64,000 nt of DNA from Bacteroidales bacterium (GCA_910574205.1 CAJSYJ010000001.1:1-64000); one strand, 5' to 3'. Positions 8,245 to 17,548 are shown, counted from the stretch's first letter. Notes: generated by a model not told the origin, from the sequence alone. Made by a program: numbers and translations.

Positions 8245-9306
8245 ATGAAACGCATGACAATTTTAACTGCCGCTTTCCTCTGCCTTTTCGCTCTGACGGA
8301 AAGCACGGCACAGAACAATCAAAGTAGCAGAAATATGGAAGAACTGAATTTGACGCAGGAATGGGACAAGACATTCCCGAAGAGCGATAAGGTAAACCAT
8401 AGCAAGGTGACCTTCGTCAACCGTTATGGCATCACGCTCGCCGCCGACCTGTATGTACCGAAAACGACCGCCAAAGGGAAACTGCCGGCTATCGCTGTCA
8501 GCGGTCCGTTCGGGGCAGTAAAGGAGCAGTCATCGGGGTTGTATGCCCAGACACTTGCCGAACGGGGATTCCTGACGATTGCTTTCGATCCATCGTTCAC
8601 GGGCGAAAGCGGCGGACAGCCCCGCAGCGTGGCTTCACCGGACATCAACACTGAAGATTTCTCGGCTGCGGTGGATTACCTTGCGACACGTCCGGACGTG
8701 GATGCCGAACGTATCGGCATAGTAGGTATTTGCGGCTGGGGCGGATTTGCCATCAATGCGGCTGCCAATGACACACGCATCAAGGCAACGGTGGCTTCCA
8801 CGATGTACGACATAAGCCGCTGTTCGGCAAACGGCTATTACGATGCAAATAACAATGCAGACGCCCGCTATGAGATGCGCCGTCAACTGAGTGCCCAACG
8901 CACGGAAGACTATCGGACCGGTACTTATCCCCGCACCGTGATGAACCCGGAACCTGCCGATGACGCGCCGAAGTTCATGAAGGATTATTACGACTATTAC
9001 AAGACTGAACGAGGCTATCATCCCCGTTCCATCAACTCCGGACTGGGCTGGAACAAAACCTCCAATCTTGCGTTTCTCAACGCGCCTATCCTTGCCTATA
9101 GCAATGAAATCCGCAGTGCCGTACTGCTCATTCATGGAGAGAAAGCCCACTCCCGTTATTTCAGCGAGGATGCCTTCAAGAAACTGAAGAGTGATAACAA
9201 GGAACTGATGATTATCCCCGGTGCTGTGCATACGGACTTGTACGACCGGACGAATATCATTCCGTTCGACAAATTGGAGCAATTCTTCAAAGAATACTTG
9301 AAATAA
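8245..9306 (+). CDS. secreted alpha/beta hydrolase with Cys nucleophile
   Basis: A 353-residue protein with an N-terminal signal peptide (about 1-22, MKRMTILTAAFLCLFALTES) and an alpha/beta-hydrolase body. The nucleophile elbow reads GICGWGG near residue 162, so Cys stands where Ser is usual, as in dienelactone hydrolases. A candidate catalytic His is in GAVHTDL near residue 330, and the acid is probably in the LIHGEKAHSRYF stretch. It is likely periplasmic and may cleave an ester or lactone. It is transcribed alone between a shared AraC operator and a strong terminator at 9345. The substrate is unknown; the Cys could alternatively mark a protein with altered activity. Confidence 0.8.
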   Translation: MKRMTILTAAFLCLFALTESTAQNNQSSRNMEELNLTQEWDKTFPKSDKVNHSKVTFVNRYGITLAADLYVPKTTAKGKLPAIAVSGPFGAVKEQSSGLYAQTLAERGFLTIAFDPSFTGESGGQPRSVASPDINTEDFSAAVDYLATRPDVDAERIGIVGICGWGGFAINAAANDTRIKATVASTMYDISRCSANGYYDANNNADARYEMRRQLSAQRTEDYRTGTYPRTVMNPEPADDAPKFMKDYYDYYKTERGYHPRSINSGLGWNKTSNLAFLNAPILAYSNEIRSAVLLIHGEKAHSRYFSEDAFKKLKSDNKELMIIPGAVHTDLYDRTNIIPFDKLEQFFKEYLK

Positions 9307-9344
9307 AGATTGAATCCACTATAAAGCCGGAATAAAAGCGATAG

Positions 9345-9381
9345 CACCTGCCACTGTCATCAAGTTGGCAGGTGTTTTTTT
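9345..9381 (+). terminator. intrinsic terminator after the hydrolase gene
   Basis: Nine-bp perfect stem CACCTGCCA (9345-9353) / TGGCAGGTG (9366-9374) followed by seven T residues. Confidence 0.85.
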
Positions 9382-9389
9382 ATATAATC

Positions 9390-9454
9390 TGTAATTGGGG
9401 TTATCTTCTCTGTAATTCATCTACCGTGTCGCTTGCAGTTTCAATCTAATTTTG
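9390..9454 (+). promoter_or_regulatory. AraC-type operator and promoter of the second flavodoxin operon
   Basis: Half-sites at 9390 (TGTAATTGGGGTTAT) and 9411 (TGTAATTCATCTACC), 21 bp apart, end at 9425, 22 bp before the -7 box TAATTTTG (9447-9454). Transcription should begin near 9461, so the coding start of the next gene must lie downstream of that point. Confidence 0.65.
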
Positions 9455-9502
9455 CAATATGAAAATCAGAAGAATAATTACTTGAAACAAGAATTGTCAG
9501 AT

Positions 9503-10198
9503 ATGGAAAGAAGAATATTTTTAAGAAATAGTTTGCTGACTGCTGGCGGCGTATTGCTTGGAGGGTCGGCTATCTTCCGTTTTCTGAAAGAGAGTAAACC
9601 GGAAGAAGATTTTCGTCCCACGACAGTCGAGACAATATGCCAAGGTAACGGGAAAAATGTCCTTGTACTGATGAGTGCTGGTACGCGACAAGGCAATACG
9701 GATCATCTGACCGATGCCTATATCAAAGGGCTGTCCGAGAAGGGACATAGCGTGACGAAAGTGTATCTGGGCAGTATGCGCATGGCGGGATGCCGGGGAT
9801 GCGGAGCTTGCCAGCGTAACGGGAACCGTTGCGCCGTACAAGACGACATGCAACGACTTTATCCGCTTTTTGCTGCATGTGATACACTCGTGATGGCCTC
9901 GCCACTTTATTTTTGGACGATTACGGCGAGACTGAAATCCTTTATCGAACGTCTATATGCCATTTCCGTCGAGGATAAGTATCCTGAGAAAGAGACCGTG
10001 CTGCTTATGACCGCGGGAGACAATAGCGAGCATACTTTCGACCAGGCTTTGGGTTATTTTCATATCATCAGCGGCGTGTTGGGAGGAAAAGAGGTCGGAA
10101 CTTATCTGGCGGGCGGTTGTACGGGATGTGAGAATATAGCTCGTCAAATAGCACCTGAGCATCTTGAAAATGCCTATAAAATGGGATTGGAATTATAA
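9503..10198 (+). CDS. flavodoxin family protein with Tat-like signal
   Basis: A 231-residue flavodoxin_2/NADPH-dependent FMN reductase-like protein. It starts with a twin-arginine-like signal, RRIFLRN, followed by a hydrophobic stretch (about residues 3-25), so it may be exported folded with its flavin. The flavin-binding loop is MSAGTRQGNTDHL (about 57-69), followed by a Cys cluster CRGCGACQRNGNRC and the ASPLYFWTITARLKSFIER segment. The frame extends upstream, but the promoter -7 box at 9447 overlaps any earlier start, so ATG 9503 is preferred. It shares operator and fold with the gene at 4312, suggesting cytoplasmic and periplasmic versions of one reductive activity. It leads a four-gene operon. 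Confidence 0.8.
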   Translation: MERRIFLRNSLLTAGGVLLGGSAIFRFLKESKPEEDFRPTTVETICQGNGKNVLVLMSAGTRQGNTDHLTDAYIKGLSEKGHSVTKVYLGSMRMAGCRGCGACQRNGNRCAVQDDMQRLYPLFAACDTLVMASPLYFWTITARLKSFIERLYAISVEDKYPEKETVLLMTAGDNSEHTFDQALGYFHIISGVLGGKEVGTYLAGGCTGCENIARQIAPEHLENAYKMGLEL

Positions 10199-10218
10199 AC
10201 CTTAAAATAGAACAAGAT

Positions 10219-10782
10219 ATGAACAGATGTATTATTGTCATGGTCTTGCTGCTTGTGACAGCCACATCCGCACTGACAGCTTGTAGTCCTGACGATGAAC
10301 CTATAACAGAAAATCCGGTGACTCCCGTTCCTAATCCCGAAGAACCGGGAAATAACGACAATTCCGGAAACGGAAATGACGATAGCGGGAATGGCAATGA
10401 AAATAATGGAGGAGAAAACGAAATGAACAGAAACATTACAGTCCGGGCAGGCGGCCGCAGCTTCGCTGCCACCCTTGAAGACAATGCCACGGCACGTGCC
10501 TTTGCCGCTCTGCTGCCAATGACGGTAACGATGAACGAGATGAACGGCAACGAGAAATACCATTACCTGTCTGAAAATCTGCCTACAGACAGTAACCGGC
10601 CGGGGACAATCCGGAACGGGGATTTGATGCTCTACGGTTCCAATTGTCTCGTCCTTTTCTATGAAACGTTCTCTTCGTCTTACAGCTACACTCGTTTAGG
10701 GCGGCTCGATGATCCGTCAGGGCTGGCTTCTGCTCTCGGGCGAGGCAATGTGACCGTAACTTTTGAAACCAGTAATAACTAA
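10219..10782 (+). CDS. cyclophilin-like fold lipoprotein
   Basis: A 187-residue protein with a lipoprotein signal (lipobox ALTAC, Cys near residue 22) followed by an Asn/Gly/Glu-rich linker (about 25-70). The C-terminal domain (about 75-185) is a cyclophilin-like domain of the type often annotated Cyclophil_like2, with FAALLPMTVTMNEMNGNEKYHYL and DLMLYGSNCLVLFYETF in overlapping segments (key parts FAALLPMTVTMNE and GDLMLYGSNCLVLFY). It is expected at the outer face of a membrane. Proteins of this fold have no settled function. It lies 20 bp after the Tat-flavodoxin gene in the same operon. Confidence 0.75.
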   Translation: MNRCIIVMVLLLVTATSALTACSPDDEPITENPVTPVPNPEEPGNNDNSGNGNDDSGNGNENNGGENEMNRNITVRAGGRSFAATLEDNATARAFAALLPMTVTMNEMNGNEKYHYLSENLPTDSNRPGTIRNGDLMLYGSNCLVLFYETFSSSYSYTRLGRLDDPSGLASALGRGNVTVTFETSNN

Positions 10783-10795
10783 AACAATATCTCAA

Positions 10796-11661
10796 ATGAA
10801 ACTTATTAAAGATACTGAGTTCGGGGGCGAACGTCCCTTGTTCGAATCTCATGACCTCCGTCTGGAGAATGTGATTATCCGTGCCGGAGAATCGGCCATA
10901 AAGAGTGCAGCAACATCGAAGCGTTCGAATGCCGTTTCGAGGGTAATTATCCTTTCTGGCATGTACACGGCTTCAAAATCGACCATTGTTATTTCAATGT
11001 TGGAGGCCGCTCGGCCCTGTGGTATTGTGACCACCTGAAAATGACCGACACGATTATTGATGCGCCGAAGATGTTCCGCGAGATGGACGAAATAGACATC
11101 GAGAACGTAACGATGAACGATGCCGACGAGGTATTCTGGCGTTGCAACAACATCCGCATCAAGAACCTCAAACTGCATGGGGGCACTTATCCTTTCATGT
11201 TCAGCAACAACATTTATGTGGACGGACTGGAAAGTGACAGCAAATATGTATTCCAATACGTAAAGAATGTGGAAATTCATAATGCCAAGATTACGACGAA
11301 GGATGCGTTCTGGGAGGTGGAGAACGTGACCATCTACGATTCGGAACTCAACGGCGAGTATCTCGGCTGGCACTCGAAGAACCTGCGTCTGGTGAACTGC
11401 CACATTACGGGTGAACAACCGCTCTGCTATGCACACGACCTGATACTTGAAAACTGTACTTTCGGACCGGATTGTGACCGGGCATTCGAGTACAGCACTT
11501 TGCAGGCCGATATTCGCGGAGCCATCACGAATATCAAGAACCCGATGTCGGGACGCATCGTGGCCGACGAGTTCGGTTCAATAACCATAGACGAGAACAT
11601 CAAGGCTCCCGCCGATTGCGAAATACGACTCCGGGACGAGCGTACTTGTTTTACCGATTAA
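10796..11661 (+). pseudogene. DUF3737 family protein, frameshifted
   Basis: A DUF3737 gene of about 288 codons (a right-handed beta-helix-like protein) broken by one frameshift. The first frame (10796 onward) reads correctly to LENVIIRAGESAIK, then the phase changes at about 10901-10906, where one G appears to be missing. The proper sequence (ECSNIEAFECRFEGNYPFW in the shifted frame) continues into the second open frame, which runs from 11041 to 11661 (NVTMNDADEVFWRCNN, FEYSTLQADIRGAITNIK). The expected product is a parallel beta-helix protein of unknown function. A sequencing error, slippage or true decay would all explain it. Neighbouring genes in the operon are intact. Confidence 0.8.
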
Positions 11662-11670
11662 GGCGAAGAT

Positions 11671-12849
11671 ATGAAGTACGACTTCGATGAACATATTTCG
11701 CGGCGGGGAACCGGTTCCTACAAATGGGACAGTGCCGAGAGCGAACATGTATTGCCGATGTGGGTGGCTGATATGGATTTCCATACAGCCCCCGCTATCG
11801 TCGATGCTTTGCGCCTACGGGTGGAACACGGTATTTTCGGTTATACCCGTGTGCCCGACAGCTACTATGACGCTGTTACGGGCTGGTTCGCGCGACGTCA
11901 CGGTTGGAAGATGGACCGTGAATGGATAATTTACACATCGGGCGTAGTGCCGGCAGTATCGGCAATCATCAAGGCGTTGACCGTGCCGGGTGACAAGGTG
12001 CTGGTGCAGACTCCCGTCTATAACTGTTTCTTTTCGTCCATCCGTAACAATGGGTGCGAAATGGTCTCTTCTCCGTTGGTTTTTGCTGATAATACTTACA
12101 CGATTGACTACGAAGATCTGGAGCGTAAGGCCGCCGACCCCAAAGTGAAGGTGATGCTGTTGTGCAATCCTCACAATCCTGCCGGAAGGGGCTGGAAACG
12201 TGAGGAACTGGTACATATCGGCAAAATCTGCATCCGTCACGGCGTTACGGTCGTTTCGGACGAAATTCACTGTGAACTGGTCTTCCCGGGACACCGTTAC
12301 ACCCCGTTTGCCTCTGTTTCGGAAGATTTCTTGCGACATTCCGTCACCTGCATATCTCCCAGCAAGGCGTTCAATATCGCCGGATTGCAGATTGCGAACA
12401 TCGTCTGCGCCGATGCCGACCATCGGGCAAAAATTGACCGGGCTATCAACGACAATGAGGTATGCGATGTCAATCCGTTCGGGGTAATTGCTACTCAGGC
12501 GGCTTACAACGAAGGGGAAGAATGGCTAAACCAACTCATCGAATATCTGCACGGCAATTATCTCTATATGTGGGAGTTCTGTCGTGAGCATTTGCCGGAA
12601 TTTCCTGTTACGGTATTGGAGGGGACATACCTCGTCTGGATGGATTGTCGCAAACTTTGTATATCCTCGGAGGAACTTGAACGACGATTGGTCGCTGAAG
12701 CCGGATTATGGCTCAATGCCGGAACGATGTACGGCGCAGAGGGTGAAGGGTTCATGCGCTGGAATATTGCCTGCCCGCGTGATACGCTGACAGACGGTTT
12801 GAAGTGTTTTGTGAATTTTGTAAAAAATCTTAAATGGTTACATACGTAA
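11671..12849 (+). CDS. MalY/PatB-type PLP-dependent aminotransferase (cystathionine beta-lyase family)
   Basis: A 392-residue fold-type I PLP enzyme. The N-terminus MKYDFDEHISRRGTGSYKW and the WVADMDF motif near residue 31 are typical of the MalY/PatB group. NPHNPAGR near residue 170, SDEIHCELVF near 195 and the PLP lysine in SPSKAFNIAGLQ near residue 233 complete the active site. These enzymes usually cleave C-S bonds in cystathionine or related thioethers. It is the last cargo gene, starting 9 bp after the DUF3737 frame ends, and lies 114 bp upstream of rteA, in the place where tet(Q) stands in CTnDOT. With the flavoproteins it might process thiol conjugates, but that is inference. Confidence 0.88.
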   Translation: MKYDFDEHISRRGTGSYKWDSAESEHVLPMWVADMDFHTAPAIVDALRLRVEHGIFGYTRVPDSYYDAVTGWFARRHGWKMDREWIIYTSGVVPAVSAIIKALTVPGDKVLVQTPVYNCFFSSIRNNGCEMVSSPLVFADNTYTIDYEDLERKAADPKVKVMLLCNPHNPAGRGWKREELVHIGKICIRHGVTVVSDEIHCELVFPGHRYTPFASVSEDFLRHSVTCISPSKAFNIAGLQIANIVCADADHRAKIDRAINDNEVCDVNPFGVIATQAAYNEGEEWLNQLIEYLHGNYLYMWEFCREHLPEFPVTVLEGTYLVWMDCRKLCISSEELERRLVAEAGLWLNAGTMYGAEGEGFMRWNIACPRDTLTDGLKCFVNFVKNLKWLHT

Positions 12850-12963
12850 TCTTACCAATAGTATTTAGGGGTAATTCGATGATTTCCTTTTTGCAATTGT
12901 TATAATATTAAAAATATTTTATGATTATAAAAATTGAATCATGCTTGTAAAGCAACAAAATAA

Positions 12964-15273
12964 ATGATATTAATTCGAAGAATAATAGCTTCCGGTTATT
13001 TGCTGATGACATTATTAATAGTGTGTATAGCATACACTTGGCATAAGGAATGGCAAGAAGTTGAAAATCTTGAATCCAATAATCGGCAAATAGACGAGTT
13101 CAGGAAAGAGATAAACGACATCCATATTCTACTGATAGAGTTTTCTTTATTGGGTGAAACGATATTGGAATGGGATAATGACGATTTGGAACATTACCAT
13201 GCCCGGTGTATGGCAATAGACAGTATGCTGTGCCGTTTCAAAGTTACCTATCCGGCAGAGCGTATCGACAGTGTGCGCAATCTTCTTGATGATAAAGAAC
13301 GACAGATGCGCCAAATTGTGCAGGTACTTGAACAGCAACAAGCCATCAACGATAAGATCACTCGTCAAGTACCCGTAATCGTACAGAAAAGTGTGCAGGA
13401 ACAGCCGCAAAAACCGAAGCGGAAAGGATTTCTCGGCATATTCGGCAAGAAAGAAAAGCCAAAGCTAACCGTGACCACAACAATGCTCCGTTCCCTTAAC
13501 CGGAATATCATAGCGGAACAACAGACGCAAAGCCGCCGTTTGTCGGAACATGCCGACAGTCTTACTACACGAAATGCGGAACTCAATAGACAACTGCAAG
13601 GACTGATTATTCAAATAGAGGAGAAAGTTCAAGCAGACCTGCAAAAGAGGGAAAGCGAGATAGCCGCCATGCGGGAACGGTCGTTCATTCAGATTGGCAG
13701 CTTGACAGGATTCGTTATACTGCTATTGGTCATTTCTTATATCATCATCCATCGAAATGCAAACCGCATCAAGCGATACAAACAAGATACGACGGATTTA
13801 ATCGGACAATTGCAACAAGCGGTGGAGCAAAACGAGGCACTGATAACCTCCCGCAAGAAAGCCGTGCATACCATCACCCATGAGCTGCGCACACCGCTGA
13901 CAGCAATCACAGGCTATGCCAGGTTGATGCAGAAAGATTGTAACACGGACAAAATCAAGGTGTATGTTCAAAATATCCGGCAATCCTCCGACCGTATGCG
14001 CGAAATGCTCAACACCCTGCTGAGTTTCTTCCGGCTGGACAATGGCAAGGAGCAGCCGAATTTCTCTCCTTGCCGGATTTCGGCAATCACGCACATTCTT
14101 GAAACGGAGTTTACGCCCATCGCCATGAACAAAGGACTATCGCTGACAGTGAAGAACGTATGTGATGCCGTTGTGCTAACTGACAAAGAGCGAATAATCC
14201 AAATCGGGAACAACCTGTTGTCAAACGCTATCAAATTCACTGATAGCGGTGGTGTATCTTTGACGGCTGATTATGATAACGGTATTCTGAAAATTATCGT
14301 CGAAGATACGGGCACAGGAATGACCAACGAGGAACAGCAACGCGTGTTCGGCGCGTTTGAACGTCTTTCAAACGCCGCTGCAAAAGACGGCTTCGGACTG
14401 GGACTGTCCATCGTTCAGCGTATCGTGTCAATGCTCGGCGGCACGATACAGTTGGAGAGCGAGAAAGGCAAAGGCAGCCGTTTCACGGTAAAAATACCCA
14501 TGCAGACAGCCGGGGAACTGCCGGAAAGGATAAATCAGACAAGGATTCATCATGACCGTGCATTCCATAATGTGATTGCCATCGACAATGACGAGGTACT
14601 TCTCCTGATGCTTAAAGAAATGTATGCACAGGAAGGCGTACACTGCGAAACCTGCACCGATGCTGCGGAATTGATGGAAATGATACGCTGGAAAGAATAC
14701 AGCCTGCTTCTGACGGATCTGAACATGCCGGAAATCAACGGCTTCGAGCTGCTGGAACTGCTGCGCACCTCCAACGTTGGCAATTCAAGGGATATCCCGG
14801 TAGTCGTGATAACCGCTTCGGGCAGTTGCGGCAAAGAGGAACTTATAGAACATGGATTCACAGAATGCCTGTTCAAGCCGTTCTCCATATCTGAACTGAT
14901 GGAGATTTCAAATAAATGTGCTATGAATGCGGCACAAAATGAAAAGCCGGATTTCACCTCCCTGCTATCCTACGGCAATGAATCCGTCATGCTGGAGAAA
15001 CTAATTACGGAAACCGAGAAAGAAATGCAGGCGGTACGGGAGACGAAACAACGCAAAGACCTTCAGGAGCTGAACGCACTTACACACCACCTGCGCAGCT
15101 CGTGGGAGATACTCCGTGCTGACCAGCCGTTAAGGGAACTATACAAATTGCTTCATTGCGATGGCACGCCTGACGATAAAACAATTGGCAATGCTGTAAA
15201 AGCTGTGCTGGATAAGGGTTCGGAAATAATCCGGTTGGCAAAAGAAGAAAGGAAAAAATATAACAATGGATAA
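12964..15273 (+). CDS. rteA: RteA-like hybrid sensor histidine kinase
   Basis: A 769-residue hybrid kinase. A first transmembrane helix is at about 8-25 and a second at about 238-260, enclosing a helical periplasmic region. The HisKA box is KKAVHTITHELRTPLTAITG near residue 305 (phospho-acceptor His), the HATPase has the N box NNLLSNAIKFTDSGG and GFGLGLSIV, a receiver domain spans about 535-655 with Asp in LLLTDLNMPEINGFELL, and a C-terminal Hpt-like region carries THHLRSSW. The architecture and the pairing with an NtrC-type regulator match RteA of CTnDOT, where it is co-transcribed with tet(Q) and controls excision and transfer. No tet(Q) is present here. It overlaps rteB by 8 bp. Confidence 0.88.
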   Translation: MILIRRIIASGYLLMTLLIVCIAYTWHKEWQEVENLESNNRQIDEFRKEINDIHILLIEFSLLGETILEWDNDDLEHYHARCMAIDSMLCRFKVTYPAERIDSVRNLLDDKERQMRQIVQVLEQQQAINDKITRQVPVIVQKSVQEQPQKPKRKGFLGIFGKKEKPKLTVTTTMLRSLNRNIIAEQQTQSRRLSEHADSLTTRNAELNRQLQGLIIQIEEKVQADLQKRESEIAAMRERSFIQIGSLTGFVILLLVISYIIIHRNANRIKRYKQDTTDLIGQLQQAVEQNEALITSRKKAVHTITHELRTPLTAITGYARLMQKDCNTDKIKVYVQNIRQSSDRMREMLNTLLSFFRLDNGKEQPNFSPCRISAITHILETEFTPIAMNKGLSLTVKNVCDAVVLTDKERIIQIGNNLLSNAIKFTDSGGVSLTADYDNGILKIIVEDTGTGMTNEEQQRVFGAFERLSNAAAKDGFGLGLSIVQRIVSMLGGTIQLESEKGKGSRFTVKIPMQTAGELPERINQTRIHHDRAFHNVIAIDNDEVLLLMLKEMYAQEGVHCETCTDAAELMEMIRWKEYSLLLTDLNMPEINGFELLELLRTSNVGNSRDIPVVVITASGSCGKEELIEHGFTECLFKPFSISELMEISNKCAMNAAQNEKPDFTSLLSYGNESVMLEKLITETEKEMQAVRETKQRKDLQELNALTHHLRSSWEILRADQPLRELYKLLHCDGTPDDKTIGNAVKAVLDKGSEIIRLAKEERKKYNNG

Positions 15274-16588
15274 GACAAAAATCATCGTGGTGGAGGACAA
15301 CATCGTGTATTGCGAGTTTGTCTGCAACCTGCTGGTGCGGGAGGGATTCCGCACCGTGCAGGCTTTCCACCTCTCAACCGCAAAGAAATATCTGCAACAG
15401 GCCGCAGACGGGGACATCGTGGTTTCCGACCTGCGCCTGCCCGACGGCAACGGTATCGACCTGCTGCGCTGGATGCGCAAGGAAGGTATGATGCAGCCGT
15501 TCATTATCATGACCGACTATGCCGAAGTGCATACGGCGGTTGAAAGCATGAAACTCGGCTCGCTGGACTACATACCCAAGCAGCTTGTGGAAGACAAACT
15601 CGTCCTTTTGCTACGGAACATATTGAAAGAACGGAATATCGGACGAAGCCGTATGCCCCTGTTCTCGCGTGACGGCTCGGCGTTCCAAGCCATCATGAAG
15701 CGGATAAGGCTGGTAGCCCCCACTGACATGAGCGTGCTGATATTCGGGGAGAACGGCACGGGCAAGGAGCATATCGCCCACCTGCTGCACGATAAGGGCA
15801 AGCGGGCAGGAAAGCCGTTTGTGGCTGTGGACTGCGGTTCGCTTACCAAAGAACTTGCGCCGTCGGCTTTCTTCGGACACGTCAGAGGGGCGTTCACGGG
15901 TGCGGACAGCACCAAGAAAGGTTATTTCCACGAGGCGGAAGGCGGTACGCTGTTCTTAGACGAGGTGGGCAACCTCGCACCGGAAACCCAGCAGATGCTT
16001 CTGCGAGCCATACAGGAACGGCGGTTCCGTCCCGTTGGCGACAAGTCTGACCGGAGTTTCAATGTCCGCATCATCGCCGCCACCAACGAGGATCTGGAGA
16101 AGGCGGTCAATGAAAAGCGTTTCCGGCAGGACTTGTTGTACCGTCTGCATGACTTCGAGATAACCGTCCCGCCGTTGCGCGATTGTCAGGAGGACGTCAT
16201 GCCGCTGGCTGAGTTCTTCCGTGAAATTGCGAACCGGGAACTGGAATGCGATGTCATCGGCTTTGACGGGGAAGCCCGCAAGACATTGCTGACCCATGCG
16301 TGGCCGGGCAATGTCCGCGAGCTTCGTCAGAAAATCATGGGCGCGGTGTTGCAGGCACAGACGGGTCTTGTCACGAAAGAGCATCTGGAACTTGCCGTGA
16401 CGAGGGCGACCTCACCCGTCAGCTTCGCCCTGCGCAGCGATGCGGAAGACAAGGAGCGTGTCTTACGCGCGTTGAAGCAGGCGAACGGGAACCGCAAGGT
16501 TGCCGCCGAACTGCTCGGAATAGGACGTACGACACTGTACAACAAACTGGAAGAATATGGATTGAAGTATAAATTTCAGCAACCATAG
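15266..16588 (+). CDS. rteB: RteB-like sigma-54-dependent response regulator
   Basis: A 440-residue NtrC-family regulator. The receiver domain (about 1-120) has the acidic pair EDN and Asp in VVSDLRLPDGNG. The AAA+ domain (about 140-370) has Walker A GENGTGKE, the sigma-54 contact loop GAFTGAD, Walker B GGTLFLDEVGN and the arginine finger region. An HTH_8 (Fis-type) domain ends the protein (NRKVAAELLGIGRTTLYNKL). It is the partner of the hybrid kinase encoded upstream. In CTnDOT RteB activates rteC and thereby excision; rteC, xis genes and exc are absent from this window, so its local target is unclear. The start overlaps rteA, supporting coupled translation. Confidence 0.9.
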   Translation: MDKTKIIVVEDNIVYCEFVCNLLVREGFRTVQAFHLSTAKKYLQQAADGDIVVSDLRLPDGNGIDLLRWMRKEGMMQPFIIMTDYAEVHTAVESMKLGSLDYIPKQLVEDKLVLLLRNILKERNIGRSRMPLFSRDGSAFQAIMKRIRLVAPTDMSVLIFGENGTGKEHIAHLLHDKGKRAGKPFVAVDCGSLTKELAPSAFFGHVRGAFTGADSTKKGYFHEAEGGTLFLDEVGNLAPETQQMLLRAIQERRFRPVGDKSDRSFNVRIIAATNEDLEKAVNEKRFRQDLLYRLHDFEITVPPLRDCQEDVMPLAEFFREIANRELECDVIGFDGEARKTLLTHAWPGNVRELRQKIMGAVLQAQTGLVTKEHLELAVTRATSPVSFALRSDAEDKERVLRALKQANGNRKVAAELLGIGRTTLYNKLEEYGLKYKFQQP

Positions 16589-16687
16589 CCGGTAATTCGC
16601 TGAATTTGTATGATTTTGATTATCAGAATTTGGTTAATTCTCAAAATAATATTATCTTCGCATTGAGCTATTTGAAATGATTGGGAA

Positions 16688-17548
16688 TCATGCAAAATGA
16701 TGAAGGCAGGTGGTTTCTAACCCATTACCTATACCTCTATTATTAGTTTGCAATTTATTGATAATCAAGCATACATTAGTTAGTGCAACAAATGTATAGC
16801 AACAAAACAAGAATACATCCCTAACCTGTTCCAATCTTTCGACTTCAAACTTTTTGTCTGCCAACCTAGCCAGTTCATCCTTTGTAAGAAACCCTCTATC
16901 CACTGCTTCTGTCTTTAATTTCATCTCCTCCAAAGGAGAGGCTGTGATTAATTTTCTCGACACCCCGAGATTGAGCACTTTCCCCAAGTTCTTAAGGTAC
17001 TTGACTGTCGTGTTGTTGCTATTATGCCTTACGGTCATTAAGTAGTGTTGGTATTTTTGGAGCATCTCCAAATCAACCTCATCTATTTGGACATCTTTTG
17101 CGTGATACTTATACGCCAAAAACTCTTGAAGCAATTTGAGAGAGGTTTCGTGTCTCTTGAATGTAGCCAAAGCTATTGTTACGCCCACTAGCTCTTTCAA
17201 CTCTTTATTGTGTTCGGAATACAAAGCCAATATGCCCATTTTGGGCGCATTGAGGTTTTTATACTTGTCTAAAATCCTTTTTGCGCTTACCTGCTTACCC
17301 GCTCTCTGAATTTGAAGCGTCAAATCATGGAGCGTGTACTCCATTTGGTCTAAGAAGGCATTAATTTGCTTATTGGCTAATGTATTTCCTTTTGCTCTGC
17401 CTTTAGTTGCCACCCAATGGGAGGGCATCACACTTTTTCCCGTTGCAACTTCTGCCGAAATTCTGTTGAATGTAACTCTCGCAAAAATGGACGCCGTGCC
17501 ATCTTTCAAGAGTTTCTTCCTTTTGATAAAGAATAAAACCGATACCAT
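16688..17548 (-). pseudogene. truncated tyrosine integrase
   Basis: The open frame encodes 286 residues, of which about the first 250 match a Bacteroides tyrosine recombinase: an N-terminal Arm-binding domain (MVSVLFFIKRKKLLKDGT), the SAM-like core-binding domain with YQHYLMTVRHNSNNTT, and the start of the catalytic domain (VRDVFLFCCYT). At that point (near 16798) the normal GLxxxD continuation is lost and the last 36 residues are unrelated. The catalytic R-H-R-Y residues are therefore missing and the protein cannot recombine. Intact relatives are about 400 residues. It faces away from ssrA, 250 bp from it, in the usual position for an integrase at an attachment site. Confidence 0.85.
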
